Shown: positions 43,101 through 58,640, numbered from the stretch's first letter. The stretch is DNA of 64,000 nt from Desmodus rotundus (GCF_022682495.2 NC_071389.1:8857199-8921198); one strand, 5' to 3'. Notes: a model not told the origin generated them from the letters alone. Translations and numbers: made by a program.

Positions 43101-45166
43101 TGAGGGACCCAGGGGTGGGGAGAGGGAAGGCTCCTCTCCGGGAAGCAAGAGCTGCTTCTTGACTGGAAGGGTCTGGTCTGATAGGGGAGGCCGCCCCCCA
43201 GGCTCATGGGAGAGGCAGCCCCCCAGCCTGAGAGGGGAGACAGCCCCCCAGGCTGGGAGGGGAGGCGGTCCCTTCCCTGGGAAGCTCCTGCCCTGGTGGG
43301 GAGGATGGACACACACATGCTCGGAGAAAACAGTGGGCCCACAGTGGGAACGTGGGAACACGCCCTGATTTTGAGGAGACTGGAGCAGGGCTAAGCATTG
43401 GTTCACCCCTCACCTGGCCATGTGTAGGTATCTAGCAGGATCTTGGCGAGTCTGGACATGAGAGGTGTCACACAGAAAGGAGCAGGGCTGCCCAGGAGCT
43501 ACAAGCCCCTCCCCAGAGCTGGAGGGGCCTGACTACCTCGGGTGTCCTCCGCTGTTGGGCTGTGGGGCAGGCCCTGTATCCACGCGCCTTGAGCCACCCC
43601 CAGGGACTCCCACCCCATGCCACCCCTGCTCCCATTTCACCCTCCTCCTCTGGCCCAGGGGGGAGCAGTGCGGTGGCTGTCGGAGGTCCAACACCACGGA
43701 TCGGCCCCACGCCTTCCAGGTCATCCTTGCAGACCGGCCCTGCCTGGAGCTGAGCGCAGAGAGCGAGACCGAGATGGCCGACTGGATGCAACACCTCTGC
43801 CAGGCTGTGTCCAAGGGGGTGAGCCTCTCCTGCTTCCCACTCACCTGGCCTCCCGACCCCATCCTGGGTCCCCTTCCCAAACCCACACCAGTCTTGGAGC
43901 AACCTGTGAGGACCAAGACAGAGGACACCCCAGGAGTAGACCCTGGACCTCAGGGCCACCTGTGGCCTGGAACTCTCACTGTCACCCCATTCCCAGCTAT
44001 AGTCCTGAGTGGGTGGAGCCTGCCTGACTTCTGGAGGGAAGGGCTTAAGGGTTGGCTGGGCCCCCGGAGTGGGGAGCTCTGGTGCAAAACAGCGCCAGAG
44101 CTCCAGCTCTCCTGCTTCTCCCGGTCCTTCTGCCAACGCCCTTCAGGTCATCCCCCAGGGGGTATCCCCCAGTCCCTGCATCCCCTGTTGCCTGGTGATC
44201 ACCGATGACCGCCTTTTCACATGCCATGAGGATTGCCAGACCAGCTTCTTCCGCTCCCTGGGCACAGCCGAGCTGGCCGACATCAGCGCCGTCTGCACGG
44301 AACCGGGCAGGGAGTACTGTGTCTTGGTGAGCTGGGTGGGTGGCAGTAGAGGCGGGTCCTGGGGAGGGAGCCCTGTGTCTGCTCACCGGAGCCCTGCTTT
44401 CCCCAGGAGTTCTCCCGGGACAGCCAGCAGCCCCTCCCACCCTGGGTCATCTACTCAAGCTGCACATCTGAACTGGACCGATTCCTGTCTGCACTGAACT
44501 CTGGGTGGAGAACCATATACCAGGTACCTAGCTGCCCAGGGCCCTGCAGAGTGGAGCCATTCCCTAAGGAAAGGAGCCCTGCGTGGCACAGAGGGAAGCA
44601 AGAGTCAGGGGCTGGGGGACAGCTCCATACCTGCAGCTCCGGGACAGACACGAACATTAAGGATGAAAGCGCAGCCCTGACTACTCCAGCAAGTCTGAGA
44701 CTAAGCTGGAAGTGGAACCCAGGAAACCCCATCCCTGACCGTCTTGGTTCCAATCCAAAAGCATGCATCAAGTGCTTTGGTGGGGCGGAAGCGGAGAGCC
44801 ATTCCAGGCAGGCAGGACACGCTCAGGTGCGGACCCAACTGAAGCGCAGGGCCTGCCATGCAGGGGCCCCCACTGAGAGCCTGGGCCTTCCCCAGAAGGA
44901 GGAGGCGCTGGCCATCACCCCCTTGTCAGCTGGAGCCCTCCTTGAAGGGCAGGAGTTTAGCAGGTGGCCCAGCCACACCTGGTGCAGAGGGTCCCCTTGG
45001 TCCTCACAGGTTCCCTGCACCCCCAACACAGGTGGACCTCCCCCACAAGGCCATCCAGGAAGCCTCCAGCAAGAAGTTCGAGGATGCCCTGAGCCTCATC
45101 CACAGCGCGTGGCAGCGCAGCGACAGCCTGTGCCGCGGCAGAGCCTCCAGGGACCCCTGGTGCTGA
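9709..45166 (+). CDS. PLEKHM2: PLEKHM2 (SKIP), ARL8-kinesin-1 lysosome adaptor; 20 coding exons
   Basis: Exons: 9709-9768, 30027-30133, 30524-30633, 31406-31505, 32077-32164, 33025-33211, 34473-34532, 37544-37772, 39069-39914, 40249-40318, 40458-40548, 40796-40860, 41225-41313, 41942-42074, 42263-42453, 42850-42915, 43659-43818, 44147-44326, 44407-44523, 45032-45166. All junctions are GT-AG and keep frame, giving 1027 residues; the human protein I recall is 1019 and near-identical over most exons. Known role: the N-terminal RUN domain binds GTP-ARL8 on lysosomes, W-acidic motifs recruit kinesin light chain, and a PH domain lies toward the C-terminus. The result is outward lysosome movement. 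Salmonella SifA also targets this protein. Visible here: RUN about residues 36-158, W207-D208 and W236-E237, a polybasic KKKKTGKKKK (317-326), an acidic/Pro-rich linker, and PH about 779-883. The start has a good context (GGCGACATGG) and matches MEPREVKDRILENI. No frameshift or stop seen. Confidence 0.97.
11560..11840 (-). repeat. MaLR-type LTR fragment (MLT1/MST-like), reverse
   Basis: Reads TTTTGGCTGCTGTAGCAAAC, GGTGGCTTATAAACAACA...TTTATTTGTCA, CCATGTCCTCACATGG, AAGGGCTCCACCCTCGTG, then GGGGGTTAGGGTTTCAGCAT, the complement of a mammalian MaLR LTR. Old, non-coding, lacking internal sequence. Confidence 0.7.
14173..14380 (+). repeat. Ves SINE, forward
   Basis: AGCCCTGACTAGGTGTGGCT head, decayed B box, CTTTGTCAGGGCAC, CTCTCTC tract and AAATAAATAAATAC tail. 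The flanks AAAATTAGCTAGGGCAG and AAAATTAGGGCAG are imperfect duplicates. Confidence 0.8.
16597..16787 (+). mobile_element. Non-autonomous hAT transposon (MITE), 191 bp, with TIRs and TSD
   Basis: The left end CAGGGGTGTCAAACTCATT and the inverted right end match at 17 of 19 bases. An 8-bp duplication, CTCTAGAG (16589-16596) and CTCTAGAA (16788-16795), flanks it, as expected for hAT insertion. It has no coding capacity and must have been mobilised in trans. Short hAT elements of this kind are known from bat genomes. Confidence 0.85.
16895..17107 (-). repeat. Ves SINE, reverse
   Basis: Starts with a long T run (complement of the A tail), AAGATTATTTATTTATTTG, GAAACATCGATCGGTTGCC and the CCCCGACCGGGGACTGAACC variant, ending GCAGCCACACTCG. 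The CCCCGACCGGGG form marks an older subfamily than the CCCACTGGGGAC copies. Confidence 0.85.
18235..18470 (-). repeat. Ves SINE, reverse, with 16-bp target-site duplication
   Basis: Element 18251-18454 lies between two exact copies of TGGGTTCTCTAGTTCT (18235-18250 and 18455-18470), the mark of L1-machinery retroposition. The perfect duplication suggests a fairly recent insertion. It contains GTGCCCCCTACTGG at 18337-18350, which fits the CTCF core consensus at every position. Confidence 0.93.
21235..21479 (+). repeat. Ves SINE, forward, with 15-bp target-site duplication
   Basis: Element 21250-21464 begins GCCCTGGCTGGCGTGGCTC and keeps a full tRNA-like head with A and B boxes, then the CTTTCTCCCTCCC tract and an AAATAAAATC tail. 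AAAAATTTAATAATA occurs on both sides (21235-21249 and 21465-21479). Confidence 0.93.
21800..21905 (+). repeat. hAT-Charlie-type fragment (MER20/MER5A-like)
   Basis: Reads AGTGATCCCCGGCCTGGTGG, AGAGTCCTCTGGGAGCTTTA, GGGCCCCACCTGCAGAGTTT, CTGATCTAGT, the internal order of MER20/MER5A-type non-autonomous transposons. The ends are not intact. Confidence 0.55.
22230..22940 (+). repeat. LINE L2 fragments
   Basis: L2-like text in order: AGTCCTTAGAATCATCCTTG; CCACCTTGGCCTTGCACAG; the decayed ORF end; GATGCAAGTTTTACAAGGAC; ATACATAGTAGGAGTTCAGT. No intact frame. Confidence 0.65.
23076..23283 (+). mobile_element. hAT-Charlie-type non-autonomous element
   Basis: CAGAGGTCAGCAAACTTCTT start, AAAGGGCCAGATAGTAAG, CACGAAAGCAGCC, AAAACTATTTACAAAAGTAG, ending TGGCCCCTG. 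This is a widespread mammalian element with a GGTCAGCAAAC-type end. The terminal repeats are decayed and the 8-bp duplication is not clear. Confidence 0.75.
24230..24439 (-). repeat. Ves SINE, reverse
   Basis: TTTTATTTATTTATTTTTAG tail complement, GAAACATCAATGTGTGGTTG, CTGGGAATTGAACCAGTGAC (B box complement), ending ACACCAGCCAGGGCTA. It carries GTGCCCCCCACTGG, one base off the CTCF core consensus. Confidence 0.9.
24744..24985 (-). repeat. Ves SINE, reverse, with target-site duplication
   Basis: Element 24759-24970 between CCAGCGTCTGTACTC (24744-24758) and CCAGAATCTGTACTC (24971-24985). It inserted into or beside a MIR fragment, so the two MIR halves now flank it. Confidence 0.9.
25463..25940 (+). 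repeat. Nested, tail-to-tail pair of Ves SINEs
   Basis: The outer forward Ves starts near 25472 (GGCCCTGGCTGGTGTGGCTC at 25475). Its A-rich tail is split at about 25700 by a second, reverse Ves (about 25701-25902), and the tail resumes as ATAAATAAAATATTTTTA. The outer insertion has GAAGAACAG (25463-25471) and GAAGAATAG (25932-25940). The inner one duplicated the TAAATAAAATAT-type tail sequence. The two copies form an inverted repeat with almost no loop. Confidence 0.9.
26880..27790 (+). repeat. LINE-1 (old L1M) 3' end
   Basis: A-rich sequence with the usual L1M 3' order: TTAAAGGTCAGTTGACACTG, a decayed ORF2 tail, GAATAGGCAGTTTACGGAAA, TGGCCAATAGAGATGTTCC, AGAAATGCAATTGAAAACAA, AATTGGAAACAGTAGCC, then AAAAGAATACAGTGGGTCTG. 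No intact frame; an 8-bp GAAATACG repeat sits inside it (27308-27331). Confidence 0.75.
27800..28011 (-). repeat. Older Ves-type SINE, reverse
   Basis: Begins TTTTTAATCCTCACCCAAGG, a head-specific variant also seen at 60310. It continues with GAAACAGACATCAACTGGT and GACCGGGGATTGAACCGGGT, and ends CTGAGCCACACCGTGCAGGG. More diverged than the other copies. Confidence 0.85.
28062..28099 (+). repeat. (CA)n microsatellite
   Basis: Nineteen uninterrupted AC dinucleotides in PLEKHM2 intron 1, directly after the SINE at 27800-28011. Likely polymorphic. Confidence 0.98.
28415..28680 (-). repeat. Ves SINE, reverse, with target-site duplication
   Basis: Element 28430-28665 between exact copies of CTGTTTTGCTTTTTT (28415-28429, 28666-28680). 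It has an extra segment CAGAGATACATGGATGGG in its middle and a doubled CCACATGAGCCACACC end compared with the other copies. Confidence 0.92.
28785..28808 (+). repeat. (CAC)n microsatellite
   Basis: Eight CAC/ACC triplets, preceded by ACACAC. Open frames through it give poly-proline or poly-valine artefacts. Confidence 0.95.
30027..32164 (+). CDS. PLEKHM2: PLEKHM2 exons 2-5: RUN domain
   Basis: Four small exons (107, 110, 100, 88 nt) encode residues 21-155, the helical RUN domain that binds ARL8. They read LQSYLAACEDETPAIRNHDK, then LQDLSSGYWVLVVHFTRREA, then AWLYLALNENSLESYLRLF, then TLFLTLVSGLEFIRFDLDL. Each has a pyrimidine tract plus AG acceptor. A forward Ves SINE (31076-31286) sits in the intron before exon 4. 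Confidence 0.95.
31063..31300 (+). repeat. PLEKHM2: Ves SINE, forward, in PLEKHM2 intron 3
   Basis: Element about 31076-31286, GAGCCCTGGCTGGTGTGGCT head, intact B box, uninterrupted A18 tail. Flanks AAGGCTTTTGGAG and AAGGCGGTTGGAG. Only about 100 bases separate its tail from the exon 4 acceptor, and no AG in it competes seriously with that acceptor. Confidence 0.9.
33025..37772 (+). CDS. PLEKHM2: PLEKHM2 exons 6-8: kinesin-light-chain binding segment
   Basis: Exon 6 (187 nt) ends with NLEWDDSAIAPSSE, placing W207 and D208 at the positions known for the first human W-acidic motif. Exon 7 (60 nt) encodes DYDFGDVFPAVPSVPSTDWE with W236-E237, the second motif. Exon 8 (229 nt) begins DGDLTDTVSGPRSTASDL and is Ser/Thr-rich, likely disordered and phosphorylated. 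Exon 7 starts and ends in phase 1 and has an off-consensus donor (GTGGGA), so it can be skipped without shifting the frame. Confidence 0.93.
35152..35165 (+). promoter_or_regulatory. CTCF-core match in PLEKHM2 intron 7
   Basis: CCACTAGGTGGCAG fits the consensus CCASYAGRKGGCRS at all fourteen positions. It lies in unique-looking sequence in intron 7, outside any SINE. Motif match only; binding is inferred. Confidence 0.45.
38091..38327 (-). repeat. PLEKHM2: Ves SINE, reverse, in PLEKHM2 intron 8
   Basis: Element 38103-38315 between exact copies of GTACTAATTCTA (38091-38102, 38316-38327). The tail complement is TTTTTTTTAAG; the head ends ACACCAGCCAGAGC. Confidence 0.93.
39069..39914 (+). CDS. 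PLEKHM2: PLEKHM2 exon 9: large disordered linker exon
   Basis: 846 nt, residues 314-596. It opens with the lysine cluster VTKKKKTGKKKKARPDEEAS, then Ser/Pro/Glu-rich linker, then the conserved islands LIPEMKDTSMERLGRPLSKV and PMDFYRFTVESPSTVTSGGG. The middle holds a 15-bp perfect tandem duplication (ETQGP twice, 39712-39741). The frame also stays open about 280 nt upstream of the acceptor, but that part is intron-like. The acceptor CTAG before 39069 fits the recalled human junction. Confidence 0.93.
40249..42074 (+). CDS. PLEKHM2: PLEKHM2 exons 10-14: conserved module before the PH domain
   Basis: Five exons (70, 91, 65, 89, 133 nt) encode residues 596-745, very similar to human. The order is: helix VDNNHLLLLMIHVFREN; beta-rich EGTLQLLYVLLTDCYVYLLR and QTVKLVCTNRRKQYLLDTAD; closing helix AEFFLASLKSAMIKG. 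That strand-then-helix pattern resembles a PH-like fold (my inference). The exon 11 donor GTGCCT is weak, and the 247-nt intron after it has no stop in the exon 11 frame. Confidence 0.92.
42263..43818 (+). CDS. PLEKHM2: PLEKHM2 exons 15-17: PH domain
   Basis: Exons of 191, 66 and 160 nt encode residues 746-884. The PH core begins near GAITKEGVLHYKAGTSYLG, continues WKTCFVVLSNGILYQYPD and PHAFQVILADRPCLELSAES, and ends in the hallmark C-terminal helix with an invariant-type tryptophan, EMADWMQHLCQAVSKG. In human this region binds the bacterial effector SifA. Confidence 0.95.
43184..43272 (+). repeat. Short tandem repeat in PLEKHM2 intron 16
   Basis: Three to four degenerate units of about 24-27 bases built on GGGGAGGCAGCCCCCCAGGC. 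GC-rich, with runs of G and C that are complementary within and between units. Confidence 0.8.
44147..45166 (+). CDS. PLEKHM2: PLEKHM2 exons 18-20: C-terminal domain and stop
   Basis: Exons of 180 and 117 nt plus a final 132-nt coding exon ending in TGA (45164-45166), residues 885-1027. Landmarks are PCIPCCLVITDDRLFTCHED, ELDRFLSALNSGWRTIYQ and the exact human-like tail CRGRASRDPWC. The lysine run near the start of the last exon is one residue shorter than the human form I recall (SSKKFED versus NKKKFED). Confidence 0.94.
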
Positions 45167-46062
45167 GGCAGAGCTGCTGGTGCCCTGGCGGGGCAGCAGC
45201 GGGAGGCACAGAGCAGTACGCACTGTCGTCGCCGAGTCAGCGTGTGGCTCGGGGCCAGGCTTCCACCCCGCCCCTCAGCCCGCTCCCACCCTGGGTTGCA
45301 GAACCAACGAGTGGAGCTTGAGACAGGGTCTGTCCCTCCCAGGGATCCCAAGTGGGTGCTCAACAGCCCTGGACATCCCGCCCAGCAGGTGGGCGCTGGG
45401 CAGTGCCGAGGGCAGAAGGTCTGAGCCCTATGGGCTCTGTGGTTATGTGGCCGCCTCCCCAGGGCCCTGGCCTCAGCCTACGCTGTCTCTTCAGGATGGC
45501 AATGAGAATAACATCAACTCTGAGGGGAGCAGAAGGACAGGGAGGGCAGGAGTCCCCACTTCCTCTCCTGGGCCAGGGGCCCGCGCTGAGACTCATGCTG
45601 CCCCGGGGGGCCCAGAGTGCCCGGCCGTCCTTGTTCGTTGTTGGACATCTACCTGGCTGTGCAGGGAAGCTGGAACACGGAGGTCTTAGTGCATGTCTCC
45701 TGGCTGGCTCCATCCCCCAGCGCACTGCTGCCGGCCTGCCGGGGCCAGGGCCGGGCTATACTGGCCCTCCCTGGCTGCCAGGAGGCCCTGCATGCCCATG
45801 GCCCCTGCCCTGCCTCCCCCTTACCTGGCAGTGCCCAAGGACCCAGGACTCAGACTGTCTCCTTTCCCCGGGAGCAACAGGGAGGGAGAGGGCTTGGAGA
45901 GGAGCAGAGCCCACCGGCCCGGCGTCCGCGTCTGAGCCCCCTGACTGTCTCCTGCTTGTCTAGAGCCAGGCCCTGCTCAAGAGCTTTCTCAAGGGCCCTC
46001 TGGGGGAAGGAGTCAGGTGGTCTGGGTTTTGTTTTTTAAAATAAAAAGATCTGTTATATTGC
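45167..46062 (+). terminator. PLEKHM2: PLEKHM2 3' UTR with poly(A) signal at 46040-46045
   Basis: About 0.9 kb of GC-rich 3' UTR without recognisable repeats ends in a T-rich run, then AATAAA within AAAATAAAAAGATC, then a probable cleavage site near 46062 followed by GT/T-rich sequence. No competing AATAAA precedes it in the UTR. Confidence 0.85.
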
Positions 46063-46065
46063 CAA

Positions 46066-50224
<4,159 letters not shown>

Positions 50225-51520
50225 GTCGCGTCCTTCACCCCCCGCATCCTGACACATCCCTTAACCCACTCCAGCTGGGAATGGCCACCTCGGAGCCAGC
50301 CACTGGCCCAGGCCTGGCCACAGGTCTGGAGAGAACGTGGGCAGCTGTAGTCAACCCAGCCTTGTGACCCACCACCTCGCTCCGAATCACCACCCACTCT
50401 GTTCTCCAGAAAGTTCTCTTCCCTTCCTCCTCTCTCTGGGGTTGCCTTGTCCCAGAGTCTTGCTCATCATTACAATAACCGCTCTGGAGCATGACCGTGA
50501 GCTGGGTCACTTACCCGCACAGCACACTTCATCCTGGAACAGCAGCGTGAAGTGATGCAATCCTCCTTTACCGATGAGGAAGCCGAGGTGCAGAGGGTGC
50601 CACGCTTTGACCAAAGCCACGACTGGAACTCAGCCCCGCCCAGCCCAGGACTGTGCCCTTGGCAAGGACCAGGACCCTGGGGGCTGGTGTCCCTGAGGGG
50701 TCACTGCACACGTGAGGAGACCCCAGGTGCACCGTGAGGCGTGTCACCATCTGTGGTGGCCGCCCATGGCTGCCGTAACAAAGTGCCCCAGACTAGGCGG
50801 CTGTAACAACAGAAAGGTATTTTCTCACCATTCTGGTAGCCGATGTCCAAGATTAAAGGGTCAGCAGGGTAGGTTTCTTCTGAGACCTTTCTCCTTGGCT
50901 TGCAGATGGCCAGCTTCTCTGTGTCCTTCCTTCTGTGCGTGTCTACGCCCTAATCCCCTCTTCTTACAAGGACACCAGTCATATTGGACTAGGGCCCACC
51001 CTGGTGACCTCATGTCCATTTAATCCCCTCTTTAAGGACCCAGGCTCCAACTCAGTCACATTCTGGGGACCGGGGCCTCGGACTTCATTACATGGACGGA
51101 GGGTCGGGGGACACAATTTGGGCCATCACACCAACGAAGGGCCTTTACTAAGGTCTTGCTAGGCGCCCAGCCCTGCGGACATGTGCACAACCCTCGTAAC
51201 AACCCTGAAAGGGAACCCCCGAGGTACCCATTGTCCAGATGAGGAGACCGGGGCCAGGGCAGGGAAGTGACTTCCCCAAGGTGAGTAGCAGAGCTAGGTG
51301 TCTTCAGCCTGGCCCTTTCCCCAAGCTGCAGCCACGCTCCCCACATGGGTGTGTCCCTTTGTGCTACACAGGTGGACACCCAAGTCCCTGGAAGGGGCAG
51401 GACTGGCCCAGGTCAAGCAGCCTGAACCACCTTCCTGCTAACACCCCCTGTCTTGGACAAGCTGCCCCCAGGGGCACTCTTACCAACACTCCAGACCAAT
51501 AAAATTTTCTATTTTGTTTA
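50225..51520 (+). terminator. SLC25A34: SLC25A34 3' UTR with poly(A) signal at 51498-51503
   Basis: The first AATAAA after the stop codon is at 51498 (CCAATAAAATTTTC), followed by a T-rich stretch. The stretch before it holds two MIRs (about 50520-50640 and 51140-51310) and a reverse MaLR LTR fragment (50755-51135). If this is the real end, the 3' UTR is 1.3 kb and largely repeat-derived. Confidence 0.55.
50755..51135 (-). repeat. MaLR-type LTR (MLT1-like), reverse
   Basis: Good match in order to the complement of an MLT1-type LTR: GGCTGCCGTAACAAAGTGCC, GGCGGCTGTAACAACAGAAA, GTCCAAGATTAAAGGGTCAG, TTCTTACAAGGACACCAGTC, ATTGGACTAGGGCCCACCCT, CAACTCAGTCACATTCTGG. Non-coding. Confidence 0.8.
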
Positions 51521-52114
51521 CTGCTATGACTCCCTTGTGCCGGCAGCCTCAGTCTCACCCACCCTGAGCCCCCACCACCTTGGCGCCCCACCTCAGTCTC
51601 CCCTCCCCCTGTGAAAACTCCCTTGACTTCTTTGGACTGGGAAAGGAGGATCCAGAAGAACTGGGCTATCCAGCCCCACCCCCGTGGGCCTGGGGGAGGC
51701 CTGCCCCCTAGTGGACACAGAGAGGAGAGTGGAGGCAGGCTGCCCTGTGACGGAGGGGTGGGGCCCAGGGCTGAATCCCAACCTCTGGCAGCGAAGGGGG
51801 TAAGCGACCTCTCCAGTCTTCGGGCTGAGAGGAGAGCCTAAAGGGGGAATAGGTGCCCCTTCCAGATCCTGGGCTGAGAGGACAGAGCTCAGACCTGAGG
51901 CTGGGGGACAATACATGACGGAGGACAGACAAAGCCTGGGGATTCAGGAAGCCACTGTGTGGCAAGCCCTCAGGGAGGGTGAGAAAGGCGGCACCAGACT
52001 TGAGCAGAGACAGAGAGAGACCAACCCCAGAGAGGCCCTTCACCCACTGCTGCCCAGAGCGGGGACACCCCGCAGCTAAGGCCCCTGTCTCTCTCCTCCC
52101 TGCCCTCTCAGCTC

Positions 52115-52175
52115 TGGGCCTTTGACCCCTCCCACCCCGCCTCACCTCCACTGACACCTTTGCCCTGTGACGTCA
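52115..52175 (+). promoter_or_regulatory. TMEM82: TMEM82 proximal promoter: two DR1-like sites and a palindromic CRE
   Basis: Within 61 bases, ending 49 bases before the TMEM82 ATG, are: GGGGTCAAAGGCCCA on the minus strand (52115-52129), an imperfect HNF4-type DR1; AGGGCAAAGGTG on the minus strand (52155-52166), a DR1 half-matching the classical HNF4/PPAR element; and a perfect CRE, TGACGTCA (52168-52175). No TATA box. The factors that bind are inferred from motif knowledge alone. Confidence 0.45.
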
Positions 52176-52223
52176 GGCTCTCCGGTGCAGACCTGGCTCA
52201 AGCTGGGGCTGCAGTTGACAGCC

Positions 52224-55738
<3,515 letters not shown>

Positions 55739-56057
55739 CCCCCCTCAGAGAGGACTCATAGTCCGACTCAAGCCCATGCAGGCTCATCTGGAGGCCTGGA
55801 CCCCCCAGCACGGTGCCTGGAGGCAGACTGGCAGGGTCGGCTTGAGGTGGGCGCTGGAGCCCCCGAGATGGAGGGGAAGGCTAGGGTTCTCAGAAGGTGG
55901 GGGCACCTGGAGGCCACTGGCTTCATCCTCCTTTCCTCAGGGTGGGCAGCAGACATGCAGCCCCCTTAGACCCGCCCTCAGCGGGGTGGGGGTAGGGGAG
56001 AGGTGCATCCTCAGAGGGGCTTCCCCCTTCCTGGCCTCCCTCGCCCTCTCCATGGAA

Positions 56058-56063
56058 AATAAA
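56058..56063 (+). terminator. TMEM82: TMEM82 poly(A) signal
   Basis: AATAAA in GGAAAATAAAGATGTGTTTC, 320 nt after the TMEM82 stop codon, followed by a GT-rich element. The short 3' UTR has no recognisable repeat. Confidence 0.8.
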
Positions 56064-56509
56064 GATGTGTTTCTCAACCTGAGCTTAGAATCGTGAATAA
56101 ACAGATAGAGAAAGGGGCTTTTCTGAGGCCACACAGCCCTGGAGGCCTGGCAGCCTTCTGGGATATGTGTCAGGAGTCCCACTGAGGTGGCTGAGGGGTG
56201 GCGGGGTGCGGTAGGGTGGACGCGTGGCCTAGTGCCTACCTGCAATCTTGGGCGGACGGTGCCTGTCCTGTGCCATCCCAGGCTGAGACACAGCTGAAGG
56301 AAATGCAGTGCTGAAATGGCCTCCGTGGGTGCCTGTGGGTCCCCAGCCTGACCCTGACTTGTCTACGACCATGAGGATGCTTCCTGTCTCGGCTCCAGTC
56401 AGGCTCGTGTCCCCCTGCAGGGCGCAGCTCAGAGAGGCCACATCGCGCATGGAAGAAAGCCGGGCACCAGCTCCTCTCCTGACGTGCTGCGTGTCATGGG
56501 CCGGTTGCC

Positions 56510-56690
56510 TACCATGTGCTGGGCACTGTGCTGAGCATTTTTATGACTCATTTCATTCTGACATCAGCCCCAAGAGGTAGGTACTGTTATCCCTTTCTAC
56601 AGATTCAGAAACTGAGTCTCAAGAGGTTGCGTAACTCTCTTGGGAGCACACAGCTAGTTAGTGGCAGAGTCGGGATTTGCATCCAGGTGG
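56510..56690 (-). repeat. MIR SINE
   Basis: TGTGCTGGGCACTGTGCTGAG, ATCCCTTTCTACAGATTCAG, AAACTGAGTCTCAAGAGG, CACAGCTAGTTAGTGGCAGA, GGATTTGCATCCAGG, the complement order of a MIR core and flanks. Confidence 0.8.
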
Positions 56691-58059
56691 CCTAAACCGC
56701 ATTGGGGCCGGGAAACCTCACGGGTGGGCGTGAAAAATACCACAGGTCCATTACAGGCAGGTTCTGGAACATGGTTCTGGCCACCTTTGGTCTAGCGTAG
56801 CCTAAGGCTCCATCACGGTTGTGTTCTCCTGGCCCAGACGCCCAGTCCCCTTGGTACCTCACTTCCATGGGGATTGGGCTGGAGCCCTTTCCCAGGAGGG
56901 TCCCCATGGGGCAAAGGAGACCACCAGCCAGGGGGCTTCCAAGGGGCTGTGAGGGCCAGGCTGTTGGAGGGGCAGGGGAGGCACCAGGGAGGAGGTGAAG
57001 GCTGGAGAATGTTCTGGAGGATTCCAGGCTCCTATGGGCCTCCCTCCCAGCAAAGGCAGCCGTGGCCGCCCACAGGCCCCTTCGGCACAGACAGAGCCTA
57101 GCCAGGAGTTTGAGCTCCCGCCATGCAGCACACCTGGGAGACGGGCAGGCTGGCCCATGGCTAGGCGGGGTGGTGTCTGCTGGCCCCTCCAGGGGTGGCC
57201 ACCCCACTGACGGCTTGAGCCCCACCTCTGGTGCCCTGCTCTGTCCTACCCCTAGGAGGGGCCTTTTGGCCCTAGAGTAGCTGAGGTGGGGAATATTGTG
57301 TGCCCCCCACCCCCAATACAGGACCCACCCCGTTGTCTGCCTGGGAGTGCGCTCCGTTTCCCCTGGGCAGGAAAGTTGCCCCGGTCTGGGAGGAAATGGC
57401 TCAGTTGGGCGGGCACAGGGCCAGACTGGCCAGACCCAGACTGGATACCAGGTTCCCACTGTTCTAATGTTTTTGCTGGAAGGTTCCCCGGCCTTCTAGC
57501 CCCCACATAGTCTAGGACCCAGTGGGGCCGGGGCCGGGAGGGATTGGACTCAGCAGTCCTTTCCTTTTTATGGGCACAGGGGCCGTTTTCCAAACAAAAA
57601 CTGGGGCACGTGGGCTGCAATAGGATTCTTTTCTTATCTGTTAAACTATTTTTGTGTAAAAATTAGATCACTCTAAGTGAGGCATTTAGCAAACCTCCAT
57701 ACCGAACAAAGAGAAAGGGCCGAGGAAATCCTAAAGGTCTGGTCTGGAACCAGGGCCTGACTCTGGGGCCAGAGCCCACAGAAGGCATGGGAGCCCGCTT
57801 CCTGGGCCCCGACCAGCGTCCTTCTGAAGAGGTGGATGAAGACCAGAGCCCCCAGTCCCTGCTAAGAAGGCACGAGGGTAACCTCTGGGGCATCTGTGGT
57901 TGAGTGAGCCAGCCACCTCCTTCCTGAGCCCCCCACTCCTGGCTTTTCTGAGCTGTAACATTGTCCCTCTGGCTGTCCTGCATTCCTTGCTCCATTCATT
58001 CAAAAGTGATGGCTGAGCACTGAGTAAGGGGACAGAGTGATGGGGCGCTACTGGGTCAG

Positions 58060-58640
58060 GGAGGGTGTTTTTGTTATCTGTAGCTGTGTAACAAATGACT
58101 CCAAAACCTAACAGCTTAAACAGCAGATGTTTATTGGCTCACTTTTAGTGTGGGTTGGGAAGCTGGGCACAGTGTGGCTGGGTCCCCTGGCTTAGGGTCT
58201 CTCAGGGGCCACAGTCAAGGTGTTGGCTGAGGCTATGATGTCATCCGATGGCTTGCCTGGGGAAGGATCCGATTCTAAGCCTACTCGCAGGGTGGTTGGT
58301 AGGATTCACTTTCCCCGGGGCCGTTGGGCCGAGGGCCTCAGTGTCTGTGGCTGTTGTTGGCCAGGGGTCTCCCTCAGTTCAGTTCTTTGCCACGTGAGCC
58401 TCTCTCTCTATAGGGCAGCTCCCACCGTGACTGCTGGCTTCTCTCGAGCAACCAAGCAAGTGAGGGACAGAGAGAAGACGAGCAGGACAGAAGCCACAGT
58501 CTTTTTGTAACCCAATGTTAAAAGCCACATCCCACTGTTTTTGCTGTGTTCTGTTGGTTAGAAGCAAGTTACCCTGAGAAAAGGGGATCATACAAGGGTG
58601 TGGCAGGTGGAGGGGGTCCTGGGGAGCCACCTTAGAAGCT
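58060..58640 (-). repeat. LTR-like interspersed repeat (MaLR-type), reverse
   Basis: TTATCTGTAGCTGTGTAACA, ACAGCTTAAACAGCAGATGT, TTTATTGGCTCA, GGGAAGCTGGGCACAGTGTG, GGGGAAGGATCCGATTCTAA, CTGTTGGTTAGAAGCAAGTT. This is a familiar mammalian repeat whose TTGCTGTGTAACAAAT head is typical of reversed MaLR-type LTRs. Family name uncertain. Confidence 0.6.

Noticed and set aside
45009..45031. Alternative acceptor (CTCACAG) 22 nt before the chosen start of PLEKHM2 exon 20
   Set aside because: Using it shifts the frame; the acceptor at 45031 yields VDLPHKAIQEAS, as in the human protein.
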